64,000 nucleotides of DNA from Shewanella seohaensis (GTDB taxonomy: Bacteria; Pseudomonadota; Gammaproteobacteria; Enterobacterales; Shewanellaceae). The notes under the pieces were generated by a model that made no database searches, was not told where the DNA came from, and saw only the letters and a list, made by a program, of their open reading frames with translations. The position numbers and the translations under genes are program-made. The stretch covers positions 4,588,001 through 4,652,000 of the forward strand of contig NZ_CP104900.1 of assembly GCF_025449215.1 (NCBI RefSeq), in the 5' to 3' direction. Positions 10,112 through 20,883 of the stretch are shown piece after piece (the stretch's first letter is position 1; every line of letters starts with the position of its first letter).

Positions 10112-11505
10112 TTAGAGATGTTCTTCGGCGTATTCGGCCAAGCGTGAACGCACCACCCCATTCAAATACAGGTTGGCACTGCCTTCAAAGTCTTTAAAGC
10201 GTTCGACTATGTAGGTTAACCCCGAGGTCACTGCGGTGAGATAATTCGAATCGATCTGCGCTAAGTTACCGCAACAAATCAATTTTGTGCCTTCTCCCAT
10301 CCGAGTGATCATGGTTTTGATCTGCGACGCCGTCAGGTTTTGACATTCATCCAAGAGCACGATGGAGTTTTGGATCGAGCGGCCGCGCATAAAGTTGATC
10401 GACTTAAATTGGATATTGGCCTTCTCCATGATGTAGTTCAAACTGCCGGTCGGATTCACATCATTCTTATGTAGCACTTCTAAGGTATCGGTAATCGCCG
10501 CCAGCCATGGCATCATCTTCTCTTCTTCGGTGCCGGGTAAGAAGCCGATGGACTCGGCAATTTCTGGCGTATTACGAGTCACAATCACCTTATCGTAGCG
10601 ATTGCGCTCCACCACCAGCTCAAGCGCCGCCGCCATTGCCAGCAGGGTTTTACCGCAACCGGCTGGTCCCGTTAGGATCACCAGATCGATATCGGGATCG
10701 AGCAGCGCCTGCAACGCCATCCCTTGGTAAACATTCTTAGGTTTAACTCCCCAAGCCTCGAGGTTTTTAAGCGCTCGCGGCCCAGATCCAAAATATGCAG
10801 ATGGGTATCGCTACGCTCGGTGACACGACCACAAAAATCAGATTCGGTATCAATCAGATATTGGTTAATGTAGAAGGGTTCGTTATCTAAATCTTTCAGG
10901 GGGACTTCGTGAATCGTATGTCGACCATGGCGCTCGGTGGATACCTTGTTTAAATGCTCCCAAAAATTCCCTTCGAATTGATAAAAACCCTTGCTGAGGA
11001 AACGAATATCATCGATCAGCTGGTCGGTTCGATAATCCTCAACCAATTGAATGCCCGCGCCCTTGGCCTTAAGACGCATATTGATATCTTTGGTCACTAA
11101 CACCACGGTACGTGGATGGTGGAGGTTTTGCAGGTGCAGAGCGGTATTGATAATGCGGTTATCGTTGCCATCCCCCGGCAGGGCGCCTAGGGTAAAATCG
11201 ACAAGATGGTCAGGGAAAATAGACAGCGCCCCTATCGCATCGGCATGCCCTTCTCGACTCGGTAAAGGGACACCATTAATGATTTGTTCCGGTGTTGTAT
11301 CACCGCCTAGGGTATCTTCCAGCGCCCGTATGGCAACCCTAGCATCCCGACTCACATCACTCTTTCGATCTTTAATCTGGTCTAGCTCTTCTAGCACTGT
11401 CATCGGAATGACCACATCGTGCTCTTTAAACGAATAGATCGCCAAAGGTTCATGTAGTAACACATTGGTATCCAGTACAAACAACTTTCTGTCGTCTTGT
11501 TCCAT
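10112..11505 (-). CDS. PIN domain-PhoH ATPase fusion, frameshifted
   Basis: Two frames (11505 down to 10678, and 10720 down to 10112) give a 464-residue PhoH-family protein if one base is added to the T5 run at 10764-10768 (A run on the coding strand). The repaired junction reads RERLKNLEAWGVKPKNVYQG. The N-terminal PIN nuclease domain begins FVLDTNVLLHEP (D12). The C-terminal ATPase has Walker A GPAGCGKT (K286 after repair) and a VLLDECQN Walker B. This is the YlaK-like PIN-PhoH (PhoH2-type) architecture, linked in other bacteria to RNA unwinding and cleavage. Its role here is uncertain. Confidence 0.88.
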
Positions 11506-11907
11506 GGCGCCTCCAGAGTGCTCGATTGTTTTTATGCTACATCTCTTTCCCGGTGAGTGGATATGGCTCCTATGTCAGTTGGCGAGCTAAAGAATGATCT
11601 TAAAGTTCAAGCCTCTACTTAATAAAGACGGCTAGCGGCTTAAACTAATATTGGCACCATTCTCCCTGAATGCCAACCGAACGAACCTGTGTTTAAGTCG
11701 GTGACTCGAGGGCAGTGTAGGTCCCTCGATATGACAGTAGCATGACAAATCATCGTACGACTACAGAGAATTTTCTTCACTGTTCAATTTGTAATCTAGT
11801 GTGTGGGGAATTAGGCTCTAACGGGTGAGAGGGCGATTCAAATATCCCTAGTATTGATATAACATACGCGCCCTTTGTTAGAGTCCGCCCAGAGATGAGA
11901 ATTTAAG
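11506..11907. other. Intergenic region between phoH and rapA
   Basis: 402 bases with the divergent promoters of phoH and rapA and no convincing gene. A 7-bp stem (TCGAGGG/CCCTCGA) is at about 11706-11730 without a T tract. No tRNA or leader peptide was recognised. Confidence 0.5.
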
Positions 11908-14813
11908 ATGCCGTTTGCCTTAGGACAACGTTGGATAAGTGATACCGAGTCAGAGCTTGGTTTAGGAACAGTCGTACAAGTTGAAGGCCGTATGGTCACA
12001 GTGTTATTCCCTGCGACTGGTGAGAATCGTATGTTCTCGCGTAACGAAGCCCCCTGACCCGTGTCATATACAACCCTGGCGATACGGTTGAAAGCCATGA
12101 AGGCTGGAGCCTCTCGGTTGAAGAACTCACCGAAAAAGACGGCCTCGTCGTCTACCACGGAATCCACAGCGAAACAGGTGAGCAAGCCAGCCTGCGTGAG
12201 ACCCTGTTAAACCACAACATTCGCTTTAACAAACCGCAGGATCGCCTGTTTGCCGGTCAGATTGACCGCCTAGACCGTTTCGGTATTCGTTACCAATGCC
12301 AGTTACTGCGTCATCAACTAGCGACCTCAGATTTACTCGGCTTACAAGGTCCACGCGTCGGCCTTATCCCCCACCAGATGTGGATTGCCCATGAAGTGGG
12401 TCGCCGTTATGCGCCGCGTGTATTGCTGGCCGACGAAGTGGGTTTAGGTAAAACCATCGAAGCGGGTCTGATTATCCATCAACAACTGCTCACTGGCCGC
12501 GCCGAGCGGGTACTGATCATTGTGCCGGATACCCTACGCCATCAGTGGTTAGTCGAAATGCTGCGCCGCTTTAACCTGCGCTTCTCGGTCTTCGACGAAG
12601 ACAGATGCGTCGAGGCCTTTGCCGACCATGACAACCCCTTCTACACAGAGCAGCTGGTGATCTGTTCACTCGAGCTACTGCGTAAGAAGAAGCGCCTGGA
12701 TCAAGCCCTGGATGCCGACTGGGATCTGCTGGTCGTTGACGAGGCGCACCACCTGGAGTGGACCGAAGAGGCACCGAGCCGCGCCTACCAAGTGGTTGAA
12801 GCATTAAGCGAAGTAGTGCCTGGCGTATTGTTATTAACGGCAACGCCGGATCAACTCGGCCATGAGAGCCACTTTGCGCGCCTGCGCCTACTCGACCCGG
12901 ATCGTTTCTACGACTACGATGCCTTCCTCGCCGAAGAAAACAGCTACAAAGATGTCGCCGTTGCCGCCGAAGCCTTAGCGGGCAACGGAAAATTATCCGA
13001 TGCCGCCATCAACAGCCTCACCGAATTACTCAGCGAGAAAGACATAGCGCCGAGCATTCGTTTAATTCAAGCCGAAGATATCGACAGCGAGTTGCAACAA
13101 GCGGCCCGCAGCGAACTGCTGCAAGAGTTACTCGACCGCCACGGCACAGGTCGCGTGCTTTATCGCAACAGCCGCGCCTCGGTGAAGGGCTTCCCGAAAC
13201 GTATTTTCAACGCCTATCCCCATGCAATGCCTGAGCAGTATCTTACCGCTGCCCGCGTAAATGAGATGATGGGCGGCCGTAAGACCTTAGAAGCGAAAGC
13301 GGCACAAGCCCTAAGCCCTGAAAAACTCTACCAAGAATTTGAAGACAACAGCGCCAGTTGGTGGAAGTTTGATCCTAGGGTCGATTGGTTGATTGACTTT
13401 TTAAAGTCGCACCGCAGCAAGAAGGTGCTGATCATCGCCAGTGGCGCAGAAACCGCCCTGAGCCTGGAAGAAGCACTGCGTACCCGCGAAGGGATTCAAG
13501 CCACCGTATTCCACGAAGGCATGTCGATCATTGAACGCGACAAGGCAGGCGCCTACTTTGCTCAAGAAGAAGGCGGCGCCCAGGCACTGATCTGTTCTGA
13601 GATCGGCTCAGAAGGTCGTAACTTCCAGTTTGCCAGCCACTTAGTGTTGTTCGATCTGCCATTGAATCCAGATTTATTAGAGCAACGTATCGGCCGATTA
13701 GATCGTATCGGGCAAAAGAACGATATCCAAATTCACCTGCCTTATCTGCAAGATACGGCGCAGGAGCGTCTGCTCAACTGGTATCACCAAGGTCTGAATG
13801 CCTTCGAGCTGACCTGTCCAAGTGGCCATGTGCTGTACAGTGAATTTGCCGAAGATCTGTTGAATGTTCTCGTCGGTGGGGATGAAGATGAGCTAACCAA
13901 TCTGCTCAACCACACCCAAAGCCGTTACAAAGAACTGAAACACGCTATGGAGCAAGGCCGCGATAAGCTGCTGGAAATCAACTCCCACGGTGGCGATAAG
14001 GCCAAGGCGATTGTCGAGCGTTTAGCCCAAAGCGATCAGGACACTAAGCTGATTGGTTCGGTGATCCGCTTGTGGGACATTATCGGTGTTGATCAAGAAG
14101 ATAAAGGTGAAAACTCTATCATCCTGCGTCCAAGCGAACACATGATGTTCCCAACCTATCCGGGTCTGCATGAGGATGGCGTGACGGTCACCTTCGACCG
14201 TGATACCGCGCTCTCCCGTGATGATATCGCCCTGATCACCCAAGAGCACCCATTAGTGCAAACAGGCTTAGATCTGATCACCGGCTCTGACACAGGCACG
14301 ACGAGCGTCGCGATTTTGAAAAACAAAGCCTTACCCGCCGGCACCCTGTTCTTAGAACTGATCTACATGGCGGATGCTTCGGCGCCTAAATCGAGCCAGC
14401 TATATCGTTATCTGCCACCAACGCCTATCCGCGTACTGCTGGATAAAAACGGTAACGATTTGTCCGCTAAGGTGGATTACACCAGCTTTGACAAACAGTT
14501 AAGCGCGGTTAACCGCCATATTGGCAGCAAGTTAGTCACAGCATCCCAACCGATTCTGCATCCGTTATTTGCTAAGGGTGAAGAATATGCCCAAGCCGCG
14601 GTGAACGAGTTAGTGGCGCAGGCGCGTGAGAAAATGACCAGCCAACTGACGGGCGAATTAGACCGTTTAGAGTCCTTGAAAGCGGTTAACCCGAATATCC
14701 GTGAGGAAGAGTTAGAGTACCTGCGTAATCAGATGCAGGAACTGAGCACTTACCTCGACGCGAGTCAGCTACAGCTCGACGCGATTCGTATGGTTTTAGT
14801 TAGCCATGTCTAA
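11908..14813 (+). CDS. rapA: RNA polymerase recycling ATPase RapA (HepA), frameshifted
   Basis: SWI2/SNF2 ATPase that binds RNA polymerase and recycles it after termination. The N-terminal frame starts at 11908 ([20 protein letters not shown]) and is cut by TGA at 12055. Adding one C to the C5 run at 12050-12054 restores [19 protein letters not shown] and one 968-residue protein, the usual RapA length. Walker A DEVGLGKT has K182 and the DEAH box reads [10 protein letters not shown]. The helicase C domain includes [12 protein letters not shown] and [11 protein letters not shown]. Single gene with its own terminator. Without repair, an internal start at 12378 would lose the N-terminal Tudor-like domains. 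Confidence 0.93.
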
Positions 14814-14865
14814 TCCGCAATGACGGTAAGCTAGAGCCTCCTTAGGCTCGCTTAAGCGAATATGC

Positions 14866-14898
14866 AAACGCCCAGCCAATCGCTGGGCGTTTTTATTT
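14866..14898 (+). terminator. rapA terminator
   Basis: AAACGCCCAGC pairs with GCTGGGCGTTT over a short loop, followed by a T-rich run, 53 bases after the rapA stop. Confidence 0.9.
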
Positions 14899-15059
14899 TA
14901 TCTTCACGATAAGTATGGCTGTGGGCTGTGGGCTGGGCCTAGGCGCAGCTGTGCGCGGTCGCCGTCACGAGCTCAAGCAAAAATTGCTTCTGCTACGCCG
15001 CTTCAGGTTATACTCTAGCTAATTGAATTTATGAGACTACACAGGTGGTTATCAATTCT

Positions 15060-16094
15060 ATGGCGCGTATTATCCCCTCGTTATTGAGCCTAGCCTTAGC
15101 TCTCGCCAGTGCGAGCTTATTCGCCGCCGATCCCAGCACTCAAGCGCCAGACCCCAATACTCAGGCGTCAGAAACAAGTACTCAAGCACCTGAATCTGCA
15201 CCTGAATCCAGCCCGCAGGCGCCAGAATCTAATGCTCAGGCGCCAGAGACAACTCCCCAAAACGCCGAGACGAACCAAGCGAGCAAAGCGCCCAATGGGC
15301 AAGCTGCGGCGAAAAGAATAAGCAGTTATTTACCCGCGAGTGAAATCAAGCAGATCACCATAGATGATCAACCGCTCGAACTCTTAGTTCGTTCATGGGA
15401 AGGCCGCAAAAAACTCGGCGCTGCGATTATCTTACCCGCCACCAATGGCACCGCCGATGCGCCCGGATTAATGGCGTTTGTCAGACGTAATATCAATGCT
15501 GCTGGCTGGGCCAGTTTAAGCCTTACCCCGCCCACAGAGCCGCCCGCCCCCAACTTTGCCACCCCAGCAACCGAAGTGACCTCCGCAGGGGCGGCGCAGT
15601 TAAGCAGTCCTTCGAATAAACCGAGCCAAAAAGTGAAACCCGAGCAGAGCAATAAGCATTTGCTTGAGCAGGAAGACTTTTTAGTCAAAAGCATGTCACA
15701 GCTCGACAGCGTAGGCACCGACTTTCCCGGTAAACGGGTACTGATCACCGCCGATCAAAGTGCGGGATTATTGATAAGCCTATTAAGCCAAAAGAAAATT
15801 GCCGATCCCGATGTATTAATCGTCATCAACCCCTACAGCGAAGATGAGGCGCGTAACCAAGTCATTGCCGAAAAACTGGCCAAGCTCACTATGCCAATAC
15901 TCGATATTCAATCGCCCGATGGTCACCCCGCATCGTTAGAAACGGCGGAGCAACGCAAAAGCCTCGCCGTAACGTTAGAGGCGCCGAATTATCGGCAAAC
16001 GACATTAGCATTAAATCTGGATAACGAGAGTGCATGGCAGAACTGTTTGAGCGCCATAAGGGGATTCGCCGCCCGTATGAGCGGCGCCAATTGA
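15060..16094 (+). CDS. DUF3530 family exported protein
   Basis: Signal peptide MARIIPSLLSLALALASASLFAA, then a Gln/Ala/Pro/Glu/Thr-rich linker to about residue 80, then a DUF3530 domain (SYLPASEIKQITIDDQPLELL and ILPATNG seen). DUF3530 proteins resemble alpha/beta hydrolases, but their role is unknown. I prefer the ATG at 15060, which has AGGTGG upstream and a clean signal peptide; a GTG at 15045 would add five residues. The low-complexity linker probably tethers the domain away from the membrane or varies between strains. Confidence 0.8.
   Translation: MARIIPSLLSLALALASASLFAADPSTQAPDPNTQASETSTQAPESAPESSPQAPESNAQAPETTPQNAETNQASKAPNGQAAAKRISSYLPASEIKQITIDDQPLELLVRSWEGRKKLGAAIILPATNGTADAPGLMAFVRRNINAAGWASLSLTPPTEPPAPNFATPATEVTSAGAAQLSSPSNKPSQKVKPEQSNKHLLEQEDFLVKSMSQLDSVGTDFPGKRVLITADQSAGLLISLLSQKKIADPDVLIVINPYSEDEARNQVIAEKLAKLTMPILDIQSPDGHPASLETAEQRKSLAVTLEAPNYRQTTLALNLDNESAWQNCLSAIRGFAARMSGAN
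15127..15285 (+). repeat. Degenerate TQAPE/SNAQAPE coding repeat
   Basis: A tandem-like low-complexity stretch inside the DUF3530 gene. Units resembling TQAPDPN, TQASETS, TQAPESA, PQAPESN and AQAPETT recur, with DNA units such as CAAGCGCCAG and CAGGCGCCAG. Length variation between strains is likely. Confidence 0.65.
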
Positions 16095-16158
16095 GGTGCA
16101 AGCCTTTCTAAAGCTTAAGTAATCCGTTATGGGGCGTAATCGAGATAGAGTTACGCTA

Positions 16159-16965
16159 CTACCAACCCGATTGGCGATCTTGATAGGCTTTGTTGGGATC
16201 CTTTAGCTGACGCGTCGCCGCAATCGCGCGATTTTTACCAAGTAACAGTCTCACTTGGCTCCACGACTCACGGCAAAGAAGTGCACGAATCGAAGCCGTC
16301 CAGCTACGATTGATGCTCAACTTGATCGCCGCTGCGGCATCGGGGGAGGTATTGAGAAGCTCCTGAGCCAATTGCTGCGCGCTTAACATAGGATGATCAC
16401 TTAGCTGAGTCACTAACCCTAAGCGACTCGCCTCTTCGCCCGACAACACTTTGGCCGTAAGGCTGAGTAACATCGCCTGATCCTTGGGCATTATTTGCCT
16501 CAGCGCCACTAAGCCTGCCATGTCCGGCACTAGCCCCCATTTGGCTTCCATAATAGATAACTTGCTGTCTGGGCTCGCTATTCTAAAATCAGCACCTAAG
16601 GCGATTTGCATGCCACCGCCATAGCAGCAGCCTTCTAACACCGCGATGACAGGCACGGGTAAACCTTGCCAACCAAGGGAGACTCTCTGCGCTAAGTTGG
16701 CATTGCCAGGCAGCCATTTAAACAGCAATTTGAATGCTTGCATCGGTGCCGACATCACGCTCTTTACGTCCAGCCCCGAGCTAAAATGGCCTCCAGCTCC
16801 AGATAAAATAACCAGTCGAATCCGCGAATTTGATTTAATACGTTTGATCGCTCTGTCCAACTCGCTAAACATTAAATAATTAATTGCATTATATTTTTCT
16901 GGTCGATTGAGCTGGACATATGCAATGCCATTCTCAATCGTTACTTGCACACAAGGCTCACTCAT
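16159..16965 (-). CDS. Crotonase/enoyl-CoA hydratase family protein
   Basis: Protein of 268 residues with the crotonase oxyanion-hole segments GAGGHFSSGLDVKS and EGCCYGGGMQIALGADFRIAS, and the trimer/active-site region MEAKWGLVPDM. The usual second catalytic Glu is replaced by Asp in GLVPDM, so it may be an isomerase or another CoA-ester enzyme instead of a plain hydratase. A single gene, not next to other beta-oxidation genes. A FadR-like palindrome lies directly upstream. The start has GGAA seven bases before it. Confidence 0.85.
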   Translation of the reverse strand: MSEPCVQVTIENGIAYVQLNRPEKYNAINYLMFSELDRAIKRIKSNSRIRLVILSGAGGHFSSGLDVKSVMSAPMQAFKLLFKWLPGNANLAQRVSLGWQGLPVPVIAVLEGCCYGGGMQIALGADFRIASPDSKLSIMEAKWGLVPDMAGLVALRQIMPKDQAMLLSLTAKVLSGEEASRLGLVTQLSDHPMLSAQQLAQELLNTSPDAAAAIKLSINRSWTASIRALLCRESWSQVRLLLGKNRAIAATRQLKDPNKAYQDRQSGW

Positions 16966-17543
16966 GAAATATTCCGTTACTGGTCAGGCCAGAACAAATG
17001 TTAACACGTTTGGAATAATTCACCAAAGGATGTAACATAAGCCTAAATTTTGACATGCGTCAAAATACTGTCGACTGTCATTAAGTTTTACTGGGTGAGT
17101 ATGCTAGGCTTGCGCTGAAGCATGAGAACCTCAAAAGTATTAACCCCTTATGTTCAACCATGGGTGCAACTTGTCGTTTTAACGAGTCATCTTCTCTGAA
17201 CATCGGTTGCATCACCAACGGCACTGCTTACCCACAAATTTGCATAATCGTGTCGAGATGGGTCCCGTGGGGAAACAGCCTATTGCAGGATTGAGCATCG
17301 AGCTATTCGCAAAAATCGATGCCCTGCTTACGACAAATTCGCGAAATTTGATTTAATTCTCCAAGGCTTTTTACTGCCAGCGCCTCGCGCTCGAGAGATA
17401 AATAAATTGAATTAACAAATAAAATCTATAGGTTACATATAGATGTTATAAATCAAACTTGCCCGAAGAGCTTAATTCGTCATTCAAAGATTTAGAATTA
17501 GTGTTATCTTCAATAAATGGGCAATTAAGGATCAGTAGTCAGC
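16966..17543. other. Long intergenic region upstream of receiver-CheC gene
   Basis: 578 bases between divergent genes with no convincing ORF. It contains the FadR-like site (16979-16995), a perfect 8-4-8 palindrome ATTTTGACATGCGTCAAAAT (17047-17066), and an AT-rich stretch before 17544. I looked for, and did not find, a c-di-GMP riboswitch. Confidence 0.5.
16979..16995 (-). promoter_or_regulatory. FadR-like operator
   Basis: The core CTGGTCAGGCCAG matches all but one informative position of the E. coli FadR core CTGGTCNGACCAG. It lies 14-30 bases before the crotonase start, where binding would repress. Inferred by eye. Confidence 0.4.
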
Positions 17544-18539
17544 ATGACAATCTCTGTACTCATCTGTGACGACTCCGCCATGGCGCGCAAACAAATGGCT
17601 CGCACCCTACCGAAAGAATGGGATGTCGAGATCACCTACGCCACCAATGGCGCCGAGGGTTTAGATGCCATTCGCGCAGGTAAAGGCGAAGTTGTCTTCC
17701 TCGACCTCAATATGCCAGTCATGGATGGTTATGAAGTGCTGCAAACAGTGCAGCAAAACGATCTCCCCGCGCTGATTATTGTGGTCTCGGGTGATATTCA
17801 GATCAAAGCCCATGAAAGAGTGAAAGCCTTAGGGGCATTGGATTTTATTCAAAAGCCCGTCAGTGCCGACGCCATCAGTAATATCCTGCAGGAATACGGC
17901 ATCCTCACCCTAACGCAGAAAGATCAAGCGGAAGAAACGCCGATGATCAAAGTCGATATGCGTGACGCCTGCCAAGAGATCGCTAACGTAGCCATGGGAC
18001 GCGCCGCCGATCTATTAGCCAAACTTCTCGATGTTTTTGTCCTCTTACCTATTCCAAACGTGAACGTGCTCGAAGTCAGTGAGCTGACGATGGCGCTCAA
18101 AGCGACGGAAGAAAGCTCAACGGTATCAGCCCTCTGCCAAGGATTTATTGGTGCGGGCGTAGCGGGTGAAGCCCTGCTGCTATTCCACGATTCGAGCTTT
18201 CAAGACATGGCGAAACTCATGGGGCTAGCCAATCCAGAGGACATTAGCACCGAGATTGAAGTCTTGATCGACACAGGCAACGTATTGATTGGCGCCTTCC
18301 TAAACGGGATCTCAGAGCAGCTCGACATGAAGTTCAGCCAGGCTCACCCTGTCGTGCTAGGCCGCCACTGTACGGTGAACGATCTTATCCATGATAACTC
18401 GGAAAAATGGCACAGAACCTTAGCAATGGAGATTAACTATCGTATTGAAAATCATAATGTCCAATGCGATTTGTTACTGCTATTTACCGAAGACTCTATT
18501 CCGACGCTCAGTTATAAGCTCGGTTATTTACTCGATTAA
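17544..18539 (+). CDS. Response regulator with CheC-like phosphatase domain
   Basis: Protein of 331 residues. The N-terminal receiver has D9/D10, phosphoacceptor D54 in VFLDLNMP and K104. The C-terminal domain (about 135-331) is CheC/CheX-like. It keeps one intact phosphatase motif D-X3-E-X2-N at D141-N148 (DACQEIAN); the second copy reads EVLIDTGN, with Asp where Glu is expected. Such proteins may dephosphorylate CheY-type receivers. It precedes a diguanylate cyclase by 18 bases, so the pair probably links a phosphorelay to c-di-GMP. The start is preceded by AAGGATCAG. Confidence 0.88.
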   Translation: MTISVLICDDSAMARKQMARTLPKEWDVEITYATNGAEGLDAIRAGKGEVVFLDLNMPVMDGYEVLQTVQQNDLPALIIVVSGDIQIKAHERVKALGALDFIQKPVSADAISNILQEYGILTLTQKDQAEETPMIKVDMRDACQEIANVAMGRAADLLAKLLDVFVLLPIPNVNVLEVSELTMALKATEESSTVSALCQGFIGAGVAGEALLLFHDSSFQDMAKLMGLANPEDISTEIEVLIDTGNVLIGAFLNGISEQLDMKFSQAHPVVLGRHCTVNDLIHDNSEKWHRTLAMEINYRIENHNVQCDLLLLFTEDSIPTLSYKLGYLLD

Positions 18540-18557
18540 TCAGTTGGATTTTACCTT

Positions 18558-19532
18558 ATGTCAAACGATCAAAGCGCAATGAACGAACTCCATTGGCTTA
18601 TCGATATGGTGCAAACCATCGAAGTGGGTCTAGTGGTATTAGATCGCGATTATAATATCCAACTGTGGAACGGCTTTATGGAAAACCATAGCGGCGTATC
18701 CCCTAATTCGATTAAAGGGCAAAACCTGTTCACCCGTTTTCCTGAGCTACCAGCGACTTGGTTAAAGCAAAAGATGGAATCGGTTTTTATGCTGAAAAAT
18801 CGAGCCTTTATCAGCTGGGAACAAAGACCCTACGTGTTTCAGTTTAAAAACTACCGCCCCATTACCGGACGGGCCGATTTTATGTACCAGAACGTGACGC
18901 TGTTGCCTCTGGCCTCATTAACCGGAAAAATCACCCATATCAGCGTGATTATTTATGATGTCACCGACATCGCCGTTAACAAGCTACAGCTCAAGGCCGC
19001 CAACGAGCAGTTAGAACGCCTCAGCCAGACCGATGGCCTGACACAGCTCCATAATCGCCGCCATTGGCAACAATGTTTAGAGCATGAATTTGATCTCCAC
19101 GCCCGTTATTCGGGGATGTCGAGCTTGGTCATGATAGACATAGACCATTTCAAAAGAATCAACGATACCTACGGCCATGTCGCGGGTGATAAGGTAATTC
19201 AGCATATCGCCCATATCCTAAGCCATTCATTACGGGAGACCGATTGTGTCGGCCGCTATGGTGGTGAGGAGTTTGCAGTGGTCATGCCCAATACTTGTGG
19301 CGCCGATGCCCTCAACTTTACCGAGCGTTTGCGGGAAAGAATTGCCGACTCCACCATAGTGTACGAAGGGCTGAAGATAAAAGTCACAGTAAGCCTAGGC
19401 GTGTGTGAAATTGGCAAACATATCACTAGCAGCTCTGGCTGGATTTCATGCTCAGACAAAGCCTTATACGAAGCCAAGCAAAAGGGACGTAACTGTAGCG
19501 TCCTGCACACCGAACAAACTAGTGGTTACTAA
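18558..19532 (+). CDS. PAS-GGDEF diguanylate cyclase
   Basis: Protein of 324 residues without membrane segments. A PAS domain (about 10-140, LVVLDRDYNIQLWN) leads through a short helix to a GGDEF domain. The active motif GGEEF is at 235-239, and an inhibitory I-site RETD (226-229) lies five residues before it, so it should make c-di-GMP with product inhibition. Cotranscribed with the receiver-CheC gene 18 bases upstream, which probably controls it. Followed by a strong terminator. Confidence 0.92.
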   Translation: MSNDQSAMNELHWLIDMVQTIEVGLVVLDRDYNIQLWNGFMENHSGVSPNSIKGQNLFTRFPELPATWLKQKMESVFMLKNRAFISWEQRPYVFQFKNYRPITGRADFMYQNVTLLPLASLTGKITHISVIIYDVTDIAVNKLQLKAANEQLERLSQTDGLTQLHNRRHWQQCLEHEFDLHARYSGMSSLVMIDIDHFKRINDTYGHVAGDKVIQHIAHILSHSLRETDCVGRYGGEEFAVVMPNTCGADALNFTERLRERIADSTIVYEGLKIKVTVSLGVCEIGKHITSSSGWISCSDKALYEAKQKGRNCSVLHTEQTSGY

Positions 19533-19566
19533 AACCAAAAAGCCCATCGATGATGGGCTTTTTGTT
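19533..19566. terminator. Bidirectional terminator between DGC and rraB
   Basis: A perfect 12-bp stem AAAAAGCCCATC/GATGGGCTTTTT with a 3-base loop, flanked by A and T runs, lies between convergent genes. Confidence 0.92.
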
Positions 19567-19589
19567 ACTGAAATATCAATGGTCGCGAA

Positions 19590-19997
19590 TTAGTGCGGGA
19601 AACCGTCATCTTCTTCGTCGTCACCTTCTTCATCGTCGATATCGTCACCAACGAAGTAAGTGCCCCAACCGTCGTAATCCACTTTCTGCTTAGCCGCGAG
19701 TTGCAGTAACTGCTCGGTCGCTTTATCCAGTAAAGCCACTTCCAGCTTGTGGTAAGCGATAGCATCAAAACAGAAAATCACTGAGCCATCTTCCAGCTCC
19801 ATCTCTTCGGCGTCGTTGACTTCAAAACCGAGTTTGAATGCATCAACGGCGGCTTTTTCTAAGCGGTCGAAGTTGCTAGATGAGAAATGGTGCTCAATGG
19901 TGTATTCCGCATCTGGCTCTGAGCCATCGTCAAGCAGGGCTTGCACTATGTCACGATTCTCGGCAAGTTGGGCTTTTAATTGACTTTCAATAGACAT
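19590..19997 (-). CDS. rraB: RNase E inhibitor RraB
   Basis: Protein of 135 residues that binds the RNase E C-terminal region and modulates RNA turnover. The core matches the family ([31 protein letters not shown]), with the usual very acidic tail ([11 protein letters not shown]). The start is the ATG at 19997, with GGAGA seven bases upstream; an in-frame ATG at 20051 has no such site. It follows plsC by 43 bases on the same strand, so the two may be cotranscribed. Confidence 0.92.
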   Translation of the reverse strand: MSIESQLKAQLAENRDIVQALLDDGSEPDAEYTIEHHFSSSNFDRLEKAAVDAFKLGFEVNDAEEMELEDGSVIFCFDAIAYHKLEVALLDKATEQLLQLAAKQKVDYDGWGTYFVGDDIDDEEGDDEEDDGFPH

Positions 19998-20040
19998 GGA
20001 TTTGTCTCCGTTAAGGTAAAACTGGCTCAAATTGGCGCTA

Positions 20041-20783
20041 TTATACGTCATCGCCTTCGAGAGTTTTACCCATTAATGTTGCCGCTTCACGATTTATCTC
20101 GTTAAATTTTGCAGACATAGTCTCATACACTTGGGCAGAAAAGGCCTTCACATCGGCTTTATCTAACCCTTCGGTCGGGATAGGCGCCATCATCTCAATG
20201 ATCACCACCCCGTTATCCCAACGGTTTAAATTAATATGGCTCTGACAAGAGGCAAGCACTGGCACTATCGGCACCCCTGCGGCAATCGCCGTATGGAACG
20301 CGCCAGCCTTAAAGGGAGCAAACCGCGGCCACGTGAGCGGGTACCCTCAGGGAAAATCCACACAGATAAACGGTTCTGTTTAATCTTTTCTGCGGTTTTA
20401 GCCATGGTATCGAAGGCACTGTTGCGATTTTTTCTATCGATCAGAATATTGCCCGATAACCAGTAGATCTGCCCGAATAGCGGGATCCACACTAAGCTCT
20501 TTTTGCCTAAGCTTACGGTGCTTTTCGGCACGGCTTTAGTATGAGTGAACAGATCGAAGTTATTTTGATGGTTCCCTAAAAAGATATAAGGGCCATCCTG
20601 AATTTCTTTATGCCGACGCACTATGACTTTAAGCCCTAGAATAGGGGCGACGGATGAGAAGATCTTGGCGAACATATGTACATTGTCACGGTGACGGGGC
20701 CGCAACAAGCAGACCAATCCCCCAAAAATAAACGCGAGTAACAATGACACAGCCAACAACACAGATCTGACGAGTAACAGCAC
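20041..20783 (-). CDS. plsC: 1-acyl-sn-glycerol-3-phosphate acyltransferase, frameshifted
   Basis: Inner-membrane enzyme that makes phosphatidic acid from lysophosphatidic acid and an acyl donor. Two frames (20783 to about 20313, then to 20041) join if one base is added to the short run at 20311-20313, restoring [20 protein letters not shown]. The repaired 247-residue protein aligns end to end with E. coli PlsC (245). The NHQNNFD (HX4D) motif and [11 protein letters not shown] are present. The GTG at 20783, after GGAG, aligns with the E. coli start; the frame is open upstream to 20822. A truncated PlsC would be expected to be lethal unless a second copy exists. Confidence 0.9.
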
Positions 20784-20883
20784 GACATACTCCAAGGATG
20801 AAAGTGGCGACAGTATAGCCACCCAGCCCTAGGGACTCAATATAATGTTTACATCTGTAAGCTGAGTTGCTAACAATCCAAAC

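Noticed and set aside
11580..11740. tRNA-like sequence upstream of rapA
   Set aside because: A GTTCAAGCC-like stretch is present, but no cloverleaf or acceptor stem can be drawn.
11838..12185. Reverse-strand ORF of 115 residues over the rapA N-terminus
   Set aside because: It lies antisense to the well-conserved RapA start and has no ribosome site or recognisable protein.
14920..14960. Short direct repeats GCTGTGGGCTGTGGGCTGGG as a regulatory element
   Set aside because: They are brief and imperfect, lie downstream of a terminator, and resemble no known site.
17140..17520. c-di-GMP (GEMM) riboswitch upstream of the receiver-CheC gene
   Set aside because: No conserved GEMM core or paired stems could be found in this stretch.
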